The notes: a model not told the origin generated them from the sequence alone. A DNA stretch of 64,000 nt from Paraclostridium sordellii (GCF_000953675.1 NZ_LN679998.1:1325911-1389910), one strand, 5' to 3'; positions 25,058-34,640 are shown, counted from the stretch's first letter. Numbers and translations: made by a program.

Positions 25058-26113
25058 TCATAGATTTGATGTTAATTCATTTATAACTTGTGAAACACTT
25101 TGCAATTTATCTATTTTATAGGCATTGCTACCGCAGAATAAAAGTCCATTTTCAGTATCACCACGAACTGCATCTATAAGTGCTTTAGATATACAGTAAG
25201 GAGTACTATCTGGATTACAAGGGATTAAGCAATTGTAGCATTTTGTAATTTTTACTTTATCATTGGAAACAGATTTTATAAATTTATTTTCAATAGCACG
25301 TCCGGGCATACCAACAGGACTTTTAACTATTTTAATGTCTTTTTCATCAGCGTTTACGTAGGTCATCTTAAAATTATAAGATGCATCACATTCATGAGTT
25401 GCTACAAATTTTGTTCCAACTTGAACTCCACTAGCTCCCATATCTATGTACTTTTTTACATCATCTCCAGTAAAAATTCCACCAGCGGCTACAACTGGTA
25501 TATGTCTATTAAATTTATCTCCATAATTTTTTGCTATGTCTAGTATTTTAAGAAACTCACTATCATAATCTATACTATCTATATTTTCGAGTTCTTCATT
25601 ATGATAACCTAAGTGTCCACCGGCTTTAGGGCCTTCAACTACTATCATATCTGCTGTAACATTATTTTTTCTATCCCACATTTTTAATATGACACTTAAG
25701 GCTTTAGATGTAGATACTATAGGAGCTATTTTAACAGAACTATCTTTAACTAATTTAGGAAGAGCAGTTGGAAGACCAGCACCAGATATAATTAAATCAA
25801 CTCCAGACTCTATGCAAGTTCTTACGTGTTCTTCATAGTAGTTCATGGCTACCATAAGATTAACTCCTATTATTCCCCCTTTTGAATTTTCTTTCGCTTT
25901 TAATATGTGTTTTTTTAAAGCTCTTAAATTTGCTTTAAGTGGATTTATTTCAAAATCATCTTCATCATAACCAACTTGTGCACCTGAGATAACTCCTATT
26001 GCGCCACAAGATGCTACAGCTGATGCAAGTGATGACCTAGATACTCCTACGCCCATACCACCTTGAATTATTGGTACTTTAGCTATTAAATCTCCTATAA
26101 TCAATGGTTTCAT
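25058..26113 (-). CDS. Nitronate monooxygenase family flavoprotein
   Basis: The 351-residue TIM-barrel flavoprotein has the family motifs IIQGGMGVGVS at its N-terminus, VEGPKAGGHLGY (FMN/catalytic region) and AAGGIFTGDDVKKYIDMGASGVQVGTKF. A clostridial C-terminal extension carries four cysteines around CYNCLIPCN. Nitronate monooxygenases share this fold with FabK enoyl-ACP reductases; length and motifs favour the former, but a lipid-related role is hinted at by a FapR-like box upstream. GGAGGAAATAA precedes the ATG. Confidence 0.8.
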   Translation of the reverse strand: MKPLIIGDLIAKVPIIQGGMGVGVSRSSLASAVASCGAIGVISGAQVGYDEDDFEINPLKANLRALKKHILKAKENSKGGIIGVNLMVAMNYYEEHVRTCIESGVDLIISGAGLPTALPKLVKDSSVKIAPIVSTSKALSVILKMWDRKNNVTADMIVVEGPKAGGHLGYHNEELENIDSIDYDSEFLKILDIAKNYGDKFNRHIPVVAAGGIFTGDDVKKYIDMGASGVQVGTKFVATHECDASYNFKMTYVNADEKDIKIVKSPVGMPGRAIENKFIKSVSNDKVKITKCYNCLIPCNPDSTPYCISKALIDAVRGDTENGLLFCGSNAYKIDKLQSVSQVINELTSNL

Positions 26114-26158
26114 TTATTTCCTCCAAAAAACTATTTCACTAGATGGTTATATTAAGTA

Positions 26159-26175
26159 TTAGTACCTAGTGATAA
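26159..26175. promoter_or_regulatory. Possible FapR-type operator
   Basis: TTAGTACCTAGTGATAA resembles the FapR palindrome (TTAGTACCTGGTACTAA) and lies 46 bases upstream of the nitronate monooxygenase gene. A weaker inverted half (CACTAG) occurs at about 26137. FapR represses lipid synthesis genes; assignment is by eye. Confidence 0.4.
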
Positions 26176-26226
26176 TTAGATTATACTATAAAAATAAAAA
26201 TAATCAATTATTATTTTTTATTATAA

Positions 26227-26265
26227 AGAAAGAGACTTTTAAATAATTTATTTAAAAGTCTCTTT
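26227..26265 (-). terminator. Terminator of the MATE exporter gene
   Basis: AAAGAGACTTTTAAATAA and its complement form a long stem directly after the stop codon on the minus strand. Confidence 0.75.
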
Positions 26266-26268
26266 CTT

Positions 26269-27651
26269 TTAATCAGACTTAGTAGATGCGAATTCTGGGT
26301 TTATTTTATTTTTACTATTAATATTTACTACAGCTTTGTTTTTCCAATAACCCTTTTTATAGTAAATTCCAGTAACTATTAAACCAACACACCAACCAAT
26401 AGGAATACCCATCCATATGCCGTTAACTCCATAAAAAGAGGATAGTAAATAGGAAGCTGGTATTCTGGCAATCCATAAAGATATCATAGAACTAATCATT
26501 GCAAACATTGAGGCACCGGCACCTCTAATTGCACTAGTTAACATAAATGAAGTACCTATAAGGAAGAAGAATGGGCCTATAGTAAGTAAGTAACGGCAAC
26601 CTATAGAAACAACTTCAGGATCGGTATTAAATAATTTAATTAGATTTTCTTTAAATAAGAAAAATATAATAATAACAAACAAAGAAATTGAAAGTGACAT
26701 ATTTATAGATGATTTTACTCCTTTTTTAACTCTATCCACCTTATTTGCACCAATATTTTGAGCTACAAAAGTTGATACGGCACTACCTAAATTCATAATA
26801 GGTAGTGAAATAAAAGTTTCTATTTTAGAACCAGCACCAAAGGCAGCCATTGCAGAAGTTCCATAGCTATTAACTAAAGATTGAAGAGTTATATTACCAA
26901 TAGAAAAAAGAGTTTGTTGTATAGCTGAAGGCAATCCTAATTTTAAACCTGTCTTAAAAATTTCTAAGTCATATTTAAGATTTCTAACTTTAATTTTTAA
27001 GACCTCGTGTTTTCTATTAAGATATAATACGCTAAATATAAATGCAACTGCTTGAGCTATTATAGTAGCTAAGGCAACTCCATTTACTCCCATATTAAAA
27101 TAAATTATGAATACTATATCTAGGATAATATTTAATATTGTAGCAATTATTAAAAAATATAAAGGGTTAGTGGAATCTCCAAGGCCTCTTAAAATTGCGC
27201 AAATTGAATTGTATCCAGTTGAGAATAATGTTCCTGCAAATATAATGATAAGATATCCTTTGGAAAGATCAAAAATTTCACTTGGGGTGTTCATAATTTC
27301 AAGAATTTTACCACTAAAAAATACTCCTATAAAAGTTATAAAAAATGATGCGATAAATATAAATACATAAGTGGTATCTATTGCGGATTTTACTTTTTCC
27401 ATATTTTTAAATCCATAGTATTGAGATATTAAAATAGAAAAGCCTAAAGTTATTCCCATTAAAAAAGATGTTAATAAAAACATTATTGGATTTGCACCAG
27501 AAACTGCTGCCATCGCACTTTTACCAACAAATCTTCCTACTATTATGCTGTCTGCTGTATTGTATAGCTGTTGAAACAAACTTCCAATAAGCATTGGTAG
27601 AGCAAAGTTAAAAATACATTTACTTTCTTTTCCAACTGTTAAATCTTTCAT
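26269..27651 (-). CDS. MATE family efflux transporter
   Basis: Start 27651 is preferred because GGTGA precedes it; ATG 27672 has no binding site. The ~460-residue protein has twelve membrane helices and MATE hallmarks (PMLIGSLFQQLYNTADSIIVGRFVG, then GSKIETFISLPIMNLGSAVSTFVAQNIGA). It exports organic cations or drugs using Na+ or H+ gradients. It is closest in general pattern to the NorM/DinF-type group common in Clostridia; substrate unknown. Confidence 0.9.
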   Translation of the reverse strand: MKDLTVGKESKCIFNFALPMLIGSLFQQLYNTADSIIVGRFVGKSAMAAVSGANPIMFLLTSFLMGITLGFSILISQYYGFKNMEKVKSAIDTTYVFIFIASFFITFIGVFFSGKILEIMNTPSEIFDLSKGYLIIIFAGTLFSTGYNSICAILRGLGDSTNPLYFLIIATILNIILDIVFIIYFNMGVNGVALATIIAQAVAFIFSVLYLNRKHEVLKIKVRNLKYDLEIFKTGLKLGLPSAIQQTLFSIGNITLQSLVNSYGTSAMAAFGAGSKIETFISLPIMNLGSAVSTFVAQNIGANKVDRVKKGVKSSINMSLSISLFVIIIFFLFKENLIKLFNTDPEVVSIGCRYLLTIGPFFFLIGTSFMLTSAIRGAGASMFAMISSMISLWIARIPASYLLSSFYGVNGIWMGIPIGWCVGLIVTGIYYKKGYWKNKAVVNINSKNKINPEFASTKSD

Positions 27652-27867
27652 TAAAATTTCACCACATTTCATATAAAAAATTAATCGCTAATAATATATT
27701 AACAAAAATTTAGAATATTCTCTACAATATGGACCATTCAAATGAAAATATTTTAAGAAAATTTATTATTTTAAAAATTTTAATATAGATAAAATTTAAA
27801 ATGTATAATATAATTAGATACAAATTAAAATTTTAAGACATTAAATTTCACAGGGGAGGAAAAGGTT

Positions 27868-28578
27868 TTGGAGATAGGTGAATTAAAAAACTTAGCAAAA
27901 TCACAGATGAAAGGTAACACAGGAATACTAATAATTTCAAATTTAATATTTACAGTACTTACAATGTTAATACCAATAATACAGATTATATCTAACACTG
28001 AATTAAATTCAGTTTTAAAGTTTATAATAATGATATTAGTTCAGCCACTATTTTTAGGTATAGCATATATACATTATAATTGTACTTTAGATGGACAGGT
28101 TGTTAAATTAGCAGATTTATTTTATGGATACAGGGAAAACCTAAAGCGTCAAGGGATTGTATACGTAATAAAAAGTATGATAACATATTTAATGACTTCA
28201 TCTTTGGTAACACTAGCAACAACTATAATCATGATACTTAAGCCTAATCAGGCAGTGGTTCCAATTATAATGGCTATAGTTATATTCATACCATCATTTA
28301 TACTACAAACTTATCTTTCTCAAATATATTATATAATGGTATGCAATAAGGAACTTAAGGGAACTGAAGTTTTAAAAGATAGTATGCTAATGATGAGAGG
28401 AAGATTAATTGAATATATAGGAATAACTTTAAGCTTTGTACCTTGGTTAATATTAGATATATTTACTTTTAAATTAGCATCTATATGGGTTAACCCATAT
28501 AAAAACCAAACTTTAGCAAATTATTTTAACAAAGTAAAAAAAGAATACTATAAAAAAAGCGAAAATGTTATTGCCTAA
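27868..28578 (+). CDS. DUF975-like integral membrane protein
   Basis: A TTG start is used, seven bases after GGGGAGGA. The 236-residue protein begins IGELKNLAKSQMKGN and has about five hydrophobic segments plus the late KDSMLMMRGR segment, matching the layout of the DUF975 protein at 1167-1826 (KESINMMKGYK). Function unknown. It precedes RNase Z by 25 bases and is probably co-transcribed with it. Confidence 0.75.
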   Translation: MEIGELKNLAKSQMKGNTGILIISNLIFTVLTMLIPIIQIISNTELNSVLKFIIMILVQPLFLGIAYIHYNCTLDGQVVKLADLFYGYRENLKRQGIVYVIKSMITYLMTSSLVTLATTIIMILKPNQAVVPIIMAIVIFIPSFILQTYLSQIYYIMVCNKELKGTEVLKDSMLMMRGRLIEYIGITLSFVPWLILDIFTFKLASIWVNPYKNQTLANYFNKVKKEYYKKSENVIA

Positions 28579-28603
28579 AATTAAAATATAAAGAGGCGAG
28601 ATT

Positions 28604-29524
28604 ATGATAGATATAACTTTATTAGGGTGTGGAGGAAGTATGCCTACACCAGATAGATATCTTTCTTCAACACTTATAAGTTATAGAGGAAGAAAAATAC
28701 TAATTGATTGTGGAGAGGGAACACAGGTTTCTATGAAGATTGTAAATTCTGGATTTAAATCTATTGACTACATTTGTATAACTCATATACATGGAGACCA
28801 TATAATAGGATTACCTGGATTATTATCGACTATTGGAAATAGTGGAAGAGAAGAACCCCTCACAATAATAGGACCAGAAGGTATAAAAGAAGCGGTAGAT
28901 GCCTTTATGGTAATAGTAAGAGATCTTCCATATGAATTAAGAGTTATAGAAAATCCAAAGGAAGATATAATTGTAAATAACAATTATATTTGTAAAGATA
29001 TTATAATATCAACACTAGAGGTAGATCACTCAACACCTTGCATAGCTTATAGCTTTTATATAAAGCGAAAGGCTAAGTTTGACTTAGAAAAAGCTATTTC
29101 GAACAATGTTCCAAAAGAACTTTGGAATAAACTTCAAAATGGAAGAGATATAAGAGTTGAAGATACATTATATACAAAAGACATGGTTATGGGACAACCT
29201 AGGAAAGGATTAAAAGTAAGTCTTGTAACAGACACAAGACCTAATAAAGCTATTGAACAATTTGTAAAAAACAGTGATTTATTAATATGTGAAGGTATGT
29301 ATGGTGATAATAGTGATATAGATAGAGCTATAAAAAATAAACATATGGTTTTTAGTGAAAGTGCAAATATTGCAAAAGACTCTCAATCAGAAATGCTTTT
29401 ATTAACTCATTATAGCCCTATATTAAAAGATCCAAGTATTTATATAGAAAATGCAACTAATATATTTGAAAATACTATATTAGGAATGGATAGATTAAAT
29501 ATAAACTTAGTATTTAAAGAATAG
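28604..29524 (+). CDS. rnz: Ribonuclease Z
   Basis: The 306-residue length matches the short tRNase Z form. The metallo-β-lactamase motif HIHGDH (His61-His66) binds zinc, with LIDCGEGTQ before it, VDHSTPCIAYSF in the middle and VTDTRP then LTHYSP near the end. It cleaves tRNA precursors after the discriminator base to allow CCA addition. A flexible arm with charged residues lies around 150-190. Its own terminator follows. Confidence 0.95.
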   Translation: MIDITLLGCGGSMPTPDRYLSSTLISYRGRKILIDCGEGTQVSMKIVNSGFKSIDYICITHIHGDHIIGLPGLLSTIGNSGREEPLTIIGPEGIKEAVDAFMVIVRDLPYELRVIENPKEDIIVNNNYICKDIIISTLEVDHSTPCIAYSFYIKRKAKFDLEKAISNNVPKELWNKLQNGRDIRVEDTLYTKDMVMGQPRKGLKVSLVTDTRPNKAIEQFVKNSDLLICEGMYGDNSDIDRAIKNKHMVFSESANIAKDSQSEMLLLTHYSPILKDPSIYIENATNIFENTILGMDRLNINLVFKE

Positions 29525-29549
29525 TAATAATTATTACTATTCTTTTTGT
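29520..29549 (+). terminator. Rho-independent terminator after rnz
   Basis: GAATAGTAATAA is followed directly by its complement TTATTACTATTC and a T run; the stem begins inside the stop region. Confidence 0.8.
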
Positions 29550-29605
29550 TTTTATTAGGGTAATTTGGGTATATTTAAAATAAGATTTAATTATGGAGGA
29601 ATGAA

Positions 29606-29902
29606 ATGAATTATATAAATATAGATAATAATAAATTAAAGGAATTAGTAAAAGAATCAGATACTGTATTAATAGATATAAGAACAAAAGAAGAGTTTGA
29701 AGAAGGAAATATTTTAGGATCTATTAATATACCTCTTCAAAACTTAATGTATGATATTGATGAAATAGAGGAATTTAAAAATAAGAATGTTATTGTGTAT
29801 TGTAGAAGTGGACATAGAAGTATAACTGCTTGTAATTTATTAGAAATAGAAGGATTTAAAAACATATACAATTTAGAAAAAGGAATAATTGAATTTAATT
29901 AA
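29606..29902 (+). CDS. Single-domain rhodanese
   Basis: The 98-residue cytoplasmic protein is a single rhodanese domain (GlpE/PspE size) with active-site loop CRSGHRS (Cys in VIVYCRSGHRS) and the usual IDIRTKEEFEEGNILGSINIP front half. It likely transfers sulfane sulfur to a thiol acceptor. TGGAGG precedes the start; the gene stands alone between terminators. Confidence 0.9.
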   Translation: MNYINIDNNKLKELVKESDTVLIDIRTKEEFEEGNILGSINIPLQNLMYDIDEIEEFKNKNVIVYCRSGHRSITACNLLEIEGFKNIYNLEKGIIEFN

Positions 29903-29940
29903 AAATGACTAAGGATTTATAAATCCTTAGTCATTTTTTT
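29901..29940. terminator. Bidirectional terminator overlapping the GNAT gene end
   Basis: AAAAATGACTAAGGATTTA and its complement form a 19-bp stem. Its right arm encodes the last residues of the convergent acetyltransferase, whose stop codon lies within the hairpin at 29917-29919. Confidence 0.85.
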
Positions 29941-30492
29941 TGATTTTAAATCATCAATTTTAAATCCAAAATTTTTATAATAATCAACAAGTCTATCGTT
30001 ATTAGCATGAAGAACAATCTTATTATAACCTTTGTTTTTAGCGAGCTCATAACTTGAATATAATAACTTATGAGCTATACCCATTCCTCTAAATTCTTTT
30101 TTTACAGCTATATTAGATATATAATATTCATTTTTAGCACACTCTTTATAAAAAATATAACAAATAGTATCTAATAAAAATTTAAATTTAAAATTAAGTT
30201 TTTTTTCCATTTTAATAAGATTAAAATCTGATACAAGTGTTTCTTTTTTTATGTTTTTTCCACCCAAAGATAATATAAATCCACAAAACTGATTTTCTTT
30301 TTTACAAACAAGGATATTGTTTAATTTAAATCTAGTATTAGTAGTATTTAAAAGGATATTAAGCTTTTCTTTTTGATCTGCTTCTGTACCATAACCCCAT
30401 TCATAATTTGGATTTAACTCTGTTTCATAAATCAAATCAATTATACTTTTAATATCTTCTACTTCAGCAATTTTTACAATATATGAATCCAA
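29917..30492 (-). CDS. GNAT family N-acetyltransferase
   Basis: The start is placed at TTG 30492, eight bases after GAAAGGG; a GTG at 30531 would extend it by 13 residues but lacks a site. The protein has a GNAT domain with the acetyl-CoA loop around EFRGMGIAHKLL and the C-terminal NDRLVDYYKNFGFK β-bulge motif. A region rich in Lys/Phe (~105-135) is inserted in the middle. The acceptor is unknown. Its 3' end forms half of the terminator shared with the rhodanese gene. Confidence 0.75.
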   Translation of the reverse strand: MDSYIVKIAEVEDIKSIIDLIYETELNPNYEWGYGTEADQKEKLNILLNTTNTRFKLNNILVCKKENQFCGFILSLGGKNIKKETLVSDFNLIKMEKKLNFKFKFLLDTICYIFYKECAKNEYYISNIAVKKEFRGMGIAHKLLYSSYELAKNKGYNKIVLHANNDRLVDYYKNFGFKIDDLKSKKMTKDL

Positions 30493-30600
30493 AATTTCAG
30501 CCCTTTCAAATTTGTTTATAATAGTATACACTTAAAATTAAAAAAAATCATTAAAATATAAAATGATTTGCATGTAACTTAAAAAAATGTGTGCATTTCA

Positions 30601-30629
30601 TTGAAAACGATGTCAGCAAGTGGTAAAAT
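30601..30629 (+). promoter_or_regulatory. Promoter and CcpA cre box of the first pepP gene
   Basis: TTGAAAACGATGTCA (30601-30615) matches the cre consensus WTGNAANCGNWNNCW at every defined position. Its first six bases are also the -35 element, followed by 17 bases and TAAAAT with an upstream TGG. Binding of CcpA here would block the promoter. Confidence 0.75.
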
Positions 30630-30701
30630 TTATTTAGACAAATAAATAACAAAATGTAAATGAAAAATAAATTAATATATTATAGGTATAGTTAATAAGC
30701 T

Positions 30702-30733
30702 AATAAAGGAGATTATTAGTTAATCTCCTTTAA
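30702..30733 (+). promoter_or_regulatory. 5'-UTR hairpin of the first pepP gene
   Basis: AAAGGAGATTA and TAATCTCCTTT form a perfect 11-bp stem with a five-base loop ~30 bases before the start codon. It hides an AGGAG sequence that is not the gene's own site (AGGGGG at ~30752). No T run follows, so a role in mRNA stability or attenuation is possible. Confidence 0.5.
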
Positions 30734-30764
30734 GAATATAAAAATTAAAATAGGGGGCTTTAAC

Positions 30765-32555
30765 ATGATCAAAGAAAGACTAGCTAAACTTAGAGAATAC
30801 ATGAGTGAAAAAAATATTGATGCTTACATAATACCATCATCAGATAATCATCAGAGTGAATATGTAGGAGATCATTTTAAATGTAGAGAGTTTATATCAG
30901 GGTTTACAGGATCAGCAGGTACTGTAGTAGTAACTATGGAAGAAGCCGGACTATGGACTGATGGTAGATATTTTATACAAGCTGAAAAAGAGTTAGAAGG
31001 AAGTACTATAAAGCTATTTAAAATGGGAGAAGAAGGTGTTCCTACTACTGAGGAGTATTTATATGAATCTCTAAAAGAAGGTAAAACATTAGGCTTTGAT
31101 GGTAGAGTTATATGTGCAAAAGAAGGAATTAATTTAGAAAAAAAATTAGCTAAGAAGAATATAAAAATAGTTTATGATTATGATTTAGTTGGTATGATAT
31201 GGAATGATAGACCTGATTTATCAACAGCTAAAGCATTTTTATTAGATGTTAAATATGCAGGGGAAACATTTAGTTCTAAATTAAATAGAGTAAGAGAATC
31301 TATGAAAGAAAAAAATGCAAATGTTCATGTTATAACAACATTAGATGATATAGCATGGTTATTTAATATAAGAGGAGGAGATGTTAAATTTAATCCTGTA
31401 GTATTATCTTATGCATTAATAACATTAGATAAAGTTTACTTATTTTTAGATAAAAGCAAATTAAATGAAGAAATATTAAATGAGTTATCAAAAGAAAATG
31501 TAGAAATTAAACCTTACAATGATATATATGAATTTATAAAAACTTTAGATAAAAATGATAAAATACTTCTTGATTCAACTAAAATAAACTATGCTATATT
31601 AAATAATATACCAAGTGAAGTTGAGAAAGTAGATGAATTTAACCCTACAATGTTTATGAAAGCTCAAAAAAATCCAATTGAGTTAGAAAATATAAGAAAT
31701 AGCCATGTAAAAGATGGGGTAGCATTTACTAAATTTATGTATTGGCTAAAAAATAATGTAGGAAAAATAGAAATATCTGAATTAAGTGCATCTAAAAAAT
31801 TAGAAGATTTAAGACGTGAACAAGAAGGGTTTATAGAACCAAGTTTTGGAACTATAGCAGGATATAGAGATCATGCAGCTATGATGCATTATAGTGCAAC
31901 AAAGGAAAGTGATGCTAAACTAGAAGCAAGTGACTTATTCTTAATAGATTCAGGTGGACAGTATTTTGATGGAACTACAGATATAACTAGAACTATAGCT
32001 TTAGGAAAAATAAATGATGAGCTTAAAAAACATTTTACAGCTGTTGCTAGAGGGATGATAAATCTTTCAATGGCTAAATTCTTATATGGAGTTAGAGGAT
32101 ATAACTTAGACATATTAGCAAGAAGACCAATGTGGAATATGGGTATAGATTATAAGTGTGGGACAGGTCATGGTATAGGATTCTTATTGAATGTTCATGA
32201 AGCACCAAACGGATTTAGATGGAGAATAATTCCAGATAGATTTGATAGTGCTGTTTTAGAAGAAGGAATGGTAACAACTAATGAGCCGGGAATATATGTA
32301 GAAGGTTCTCACGGAATAAGAACTGAAAATGAGTTAGTTGTTAGAAAAGCAGAAAAAAATGAATATGGACAATTTATGGAGTTTGAAGTTGTTACTCTTG
32401 CTCCAATAGATTTAGATGCTATAGATCCAGAAGAAATGAATAAAGAAGAAAAAGCATACTTAAATTGGTATCACGAATTAGTATACAATAAGGTATCACC
32501 ATTCTTAACAGAGGATGAAAAGGCTTGGTTAAAAGAATATACTAAAGCAATATAA
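30765..32555 (+). CDS. Xaa-Pro aminopeptidase (M24B), paralogue 1
   Basis: The 596-residue size fits the long aminopeptidase P form, with two N-terminal creatinase-like domains and a C-terminal M24 'pita-bread' domain from ~305. Metal ligands are visible: LIDSGGQYFDGTTDITRT (two Asp), the GTGHGIGFLLNVHE His, and Glu residues in TTNEPGIY and RTENELV. It removes N-terminal residues before proline from peptides in the cytoplasm. It is followed by a close paralogue (32812-34602) and a peptide transporter. A cre box covers its promoter. Confidence 0.95.
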   Translation: MIKERLAKLREYMSEKNIDAYIIPSSDNHQSEYVGDHFKCREFISGFTGSAGTVVVTMEEAGLWTDGRYFIQAEKELEGSTIKLFKMGEEGVPTTEEYLYESLKEGKTLGFDGRVICAKEGINLEKKLAKKNIKIVYDYDLVGMIWNDRPDLSTAKAFLLDVKYAGETFSSKLNRVRESMKEKNANVHVITTLDDIAWLFNIRGGDVKFNPVVLSYALITLDKVYLFLDKSKLNEEILNELSKENVEIKPYNDIYEFIKTLDKNDKILLDSTKINYAILNNIPSEVEKVDEFNPTMFMKAQKNPIELENIRNSHVKDGVAFTKFMYWLKNNVGKIEISELSASKKLEDLRREQEGFIEPSFGTIAGYRDHAAMMHYSATKESDAKLEASDLFLIDSGGQYFDGTTDITRTIALGKINDELKKHFTAVARGMINLSMAKFLYGVRGYNLDILARRPMWNMGIDYKCGTGHGIGFLLNVHEAPNGFRWRIIPDRFDSAVLEEGMVTTNEPGIYVEGSHGIRTENELVVRKAEKNEYGQFMEFEVVTLAPIDLDAIDPEEMNKEEKAYLNWYHELVYNKVSPFLTEDEKAWLKEYTKAI

Positions 32556-32570
32556 TAAATATCATATAAG

Positions 32571-32605
32571 TAGCACATGATTTTAAAATCATGTGCTATT
32601 TTTTT
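32571..32605 (+). terminator. Rho-independent terminator after the first pepP gene
   Basis: TAGCACATGATTTT and AAAATCATGTGCTA form a perfect stem followed by seven Ts. Confidence 0.9.
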
Positions 32606-32727
32606 ATTAATAAATTAGAAAAATATTAAAATTATTTAAGTTGTAGAGAAATCAAACAGTTAAAAATTGTTAGAGTTTTCACTATCTAATAAAAAATTTT
32701 AAAAATAAGAAAAATTTTGTAAATATA

Positions 32728-32756
32728 TTGAAAACGATGTCATGGCATGGTAATAT
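32728..32756 (+). promoter_or_regulatory. Promoter and CcpA cre box of the second pepP gene
   Basis: The same 15 bases TTGAAAACGATGTCA (32728-32742) again form both the cre box and the -35 region, followed by a 17-base spacer and TAATAT preceded by TGG. Confidence 0.75.
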
Positions 32757-32811
32757 TATAAAAGGAAATTGATATGTATAAAATTTATATTAAATAATAA
32801 GGGGGCTTATT

Positions 32812-34602
32812 ATGATAAGGGGAAGAATAGAAAGTCTAAGAAAGAACATGAAAGAACATGGTATAGATGCTTATATAATACCATCTTCTGATAACCACCA
32901 AAGTGAATATGTTGGAGAATTTTTTAAATCAAGAGCATATATATCAGGATTTACAGGTTCAGCAGGGGTATTAGTTGTGACTATGGAAGAAGCAGGATTA
33001 TGGACAGATGGTAGATATTTCATACAAGCAGAAAGTCAGTTAAGAGATACTGGAATTAAGCTTTTTAAAATGGGAGAAGAAGGAGTTCCTACTACTGAAG
33101 AATATATAGTTAATACTATGAAGGAAAACTCAGTGTTAGGGTTTGATGGTAGATTAATATCTGCAAAAGAAGGTAACGAGTTAAAAGAAAAGCTAAGAAG
33201 TAAAAATGTTAGCATAAAATATGAATATGATTTAGTAGATAAAGTTTGGGAGGATAGACCTTCATTATCAGGTGAAAAAGCATTTTTATTAAATATTAAG
33301 TATGCAGGAGAAACTTTTAGTTCTAAATTAAAAAGACTGAGAGATGAAATGAAGTTAAAAGGTGCAAATGTACATGTTATAACAACCCTTGATGATATAG
33401 CTTGGTTATTTAATATTAGAGGGAGAGATGTAAAATACACTCCAGTTGTTTTATCTTATGCATTAATAACTTTAGATGAAGTTTATTTATTTATAAATGA
33501 AGATAAATTAAATGAAGAGATAATAACTGAGCTATCAAAAGAAAATGTAATAATAAAGCCTTATGACAGTATATATGAATTTGTTAAATCAATAAATTTA
33601 GATGAAAAAATATTATTAGATGAAAATAAAGTTAGTTATTCAATATATAATAATTTACCGAGAGAAGTCAAAAAGATAAATGGATTTAATCCTACTATGA
33701 ACTTCAAAGCAGTAAAAAATAATATAGAATTAGAAAATATAAGAAACAGCCATTTAAAAGATGGTGTAGCATTTACCAAGTTTATGTATTGGCTAAAAAC
33801 GAATATAGGTAAAATCGAAATTTCTGAAATTAGTGCATCTGAAAAATTAGAGGAATTAAGACGTGAACAGGAAGGATTTATAGAACCTAGTTTTGCCACT
33901 ATAGCAGGATATAGAGACCATGCAGCTATGATGCATTATAGTGCTACAAAAGAAAGCGATTATAAATTAGAGCCTAAAGATTTATTTTTAATAGACTCAG
34001 GTGGCCAATATTATGATGGAACTACAGATATAACTAGAACAATTGCACTTGGAGAGATAAGTAGTGAGCTTAAAAAACATTTTACAGCTGTTGTTAGGGG
34101 TATGATAGATTTATCAATGGCTAAATTTTTATATGGGGTAAAAGGATATAATTTAGATATATTAGCAAGAAGACCAATGTGGAATATAGGATTAGATTAT
34201 AAATGTGGAACAGGACATGGAGTAGGTTTCTTAGGTACTATTCATGAGGCACCAAATGGATTTAGATGGAGAATAAATCCTCAAAGATTAGAAACAGCAA
34301 CTCTTGAAGAAGGAATGGTAACAACTAATGAACCAGGAATATATATAGAAGGTTCTCATGGAATAAGAATAGAAAATGAATTAATTACTAAAAAAGCAGA
34401 AAAAAATGAATATGGTCAATTTATGGAGTTTGAAGTTGTAACATTTGCTCCAATTGATATAGATGCAATTGACGTAAATGATCTAAATAGAGAAGAGAGG
34501 GAGTATTTAAATAATTATCATAAGTTAGTTTATAAAAATATATCTCCTTATTTAGAAGAAGATGAAGTTCAATGGTTAAAGAATTATACTAAAGAAATTT
34601 AA
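32812..34602 (+). CDS. Xaa-Pro aminopeptidase (M24B), paralogue 2
   Basis: Same length (596 residues) and architecture as the preceding gene, and most residues look identical in alignment by eye, including the metal ligands (SGGQYYDGTTDITRT, GTGHGVGFLGTIHE, TTNEPGIY, RIENELI). The two genes keep separate promoters and a terminator between them, so this is a duplicated unit rather than an operon pair. The N-terminal domains differ most, which may give different peptide preference. Followed by the POT transporter after a weak hairpin. Confidence 0.95.
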   Translation: MIRGRIESLRKNMKEHGIDAYIIPSSDNHQSEYVGEFFKSRAYISGFTGSAGVLVVTMEEAGLWTDGRYFIQAESQLRDTGIKLFKMGEEGVPTTEEYIVNTMKENSVLGFDGRLISAKEGNELKEKLRSKNVSIKYEYDLVDKVWEDRPSLSGEKAFLLNIKYAGETFSSKLKRLRDEMKLKGANVHVITTLDDIAWLFNIRGRDVKYTPVVLSYALITLDEVYLFINEDKLNEEIITELSKENVIIKPYDSIYEFVKSINLDEKILLDENKVSYSIYNNLPREVKKINGFNPTMNFKAVKNNIELENIRNSHLKDGVAFTKFMYWLKTNIGKIEISEISASEKLEELRREQEGFIEPSFATIAGYRDHAAMMHYSATKESDYKLEPKDLFLIDSGGQYYDGTTDITRTIALGEISSELKKHFTAVVRGMIDLSMAKFLYGVKGYNLDILARRPMWNIGLDYKCGTGHGVGFLGTIHEAPNGFRWRINPQRLETATLEEGMVTTNEPGIYIEGSHGIRIENELITKKAEKNEYGQFMEFEVVTFAPIDIDAIDVNDLNREEREYLNNYHKLVYKNISPYLEEDEVQWLKNYTKEI

Positions 34603-34612
34603 AAATAATAAT

Positions 34613-34640
34613 AAAGTAGCTTTGCTTTCAAAGCTACTTT
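34613..34640 (+). terminator. Leaky terminator or intra-operon hairpin
   Basis: AAAGTAGCTTTG and CAAAGCTACTTT form a stem around CTTT, but only a short T stretch follows. No promoter is visible before the peptide transporter 34 bases later, so read-through from pepP 2 is likely. Confidence 0.6.
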
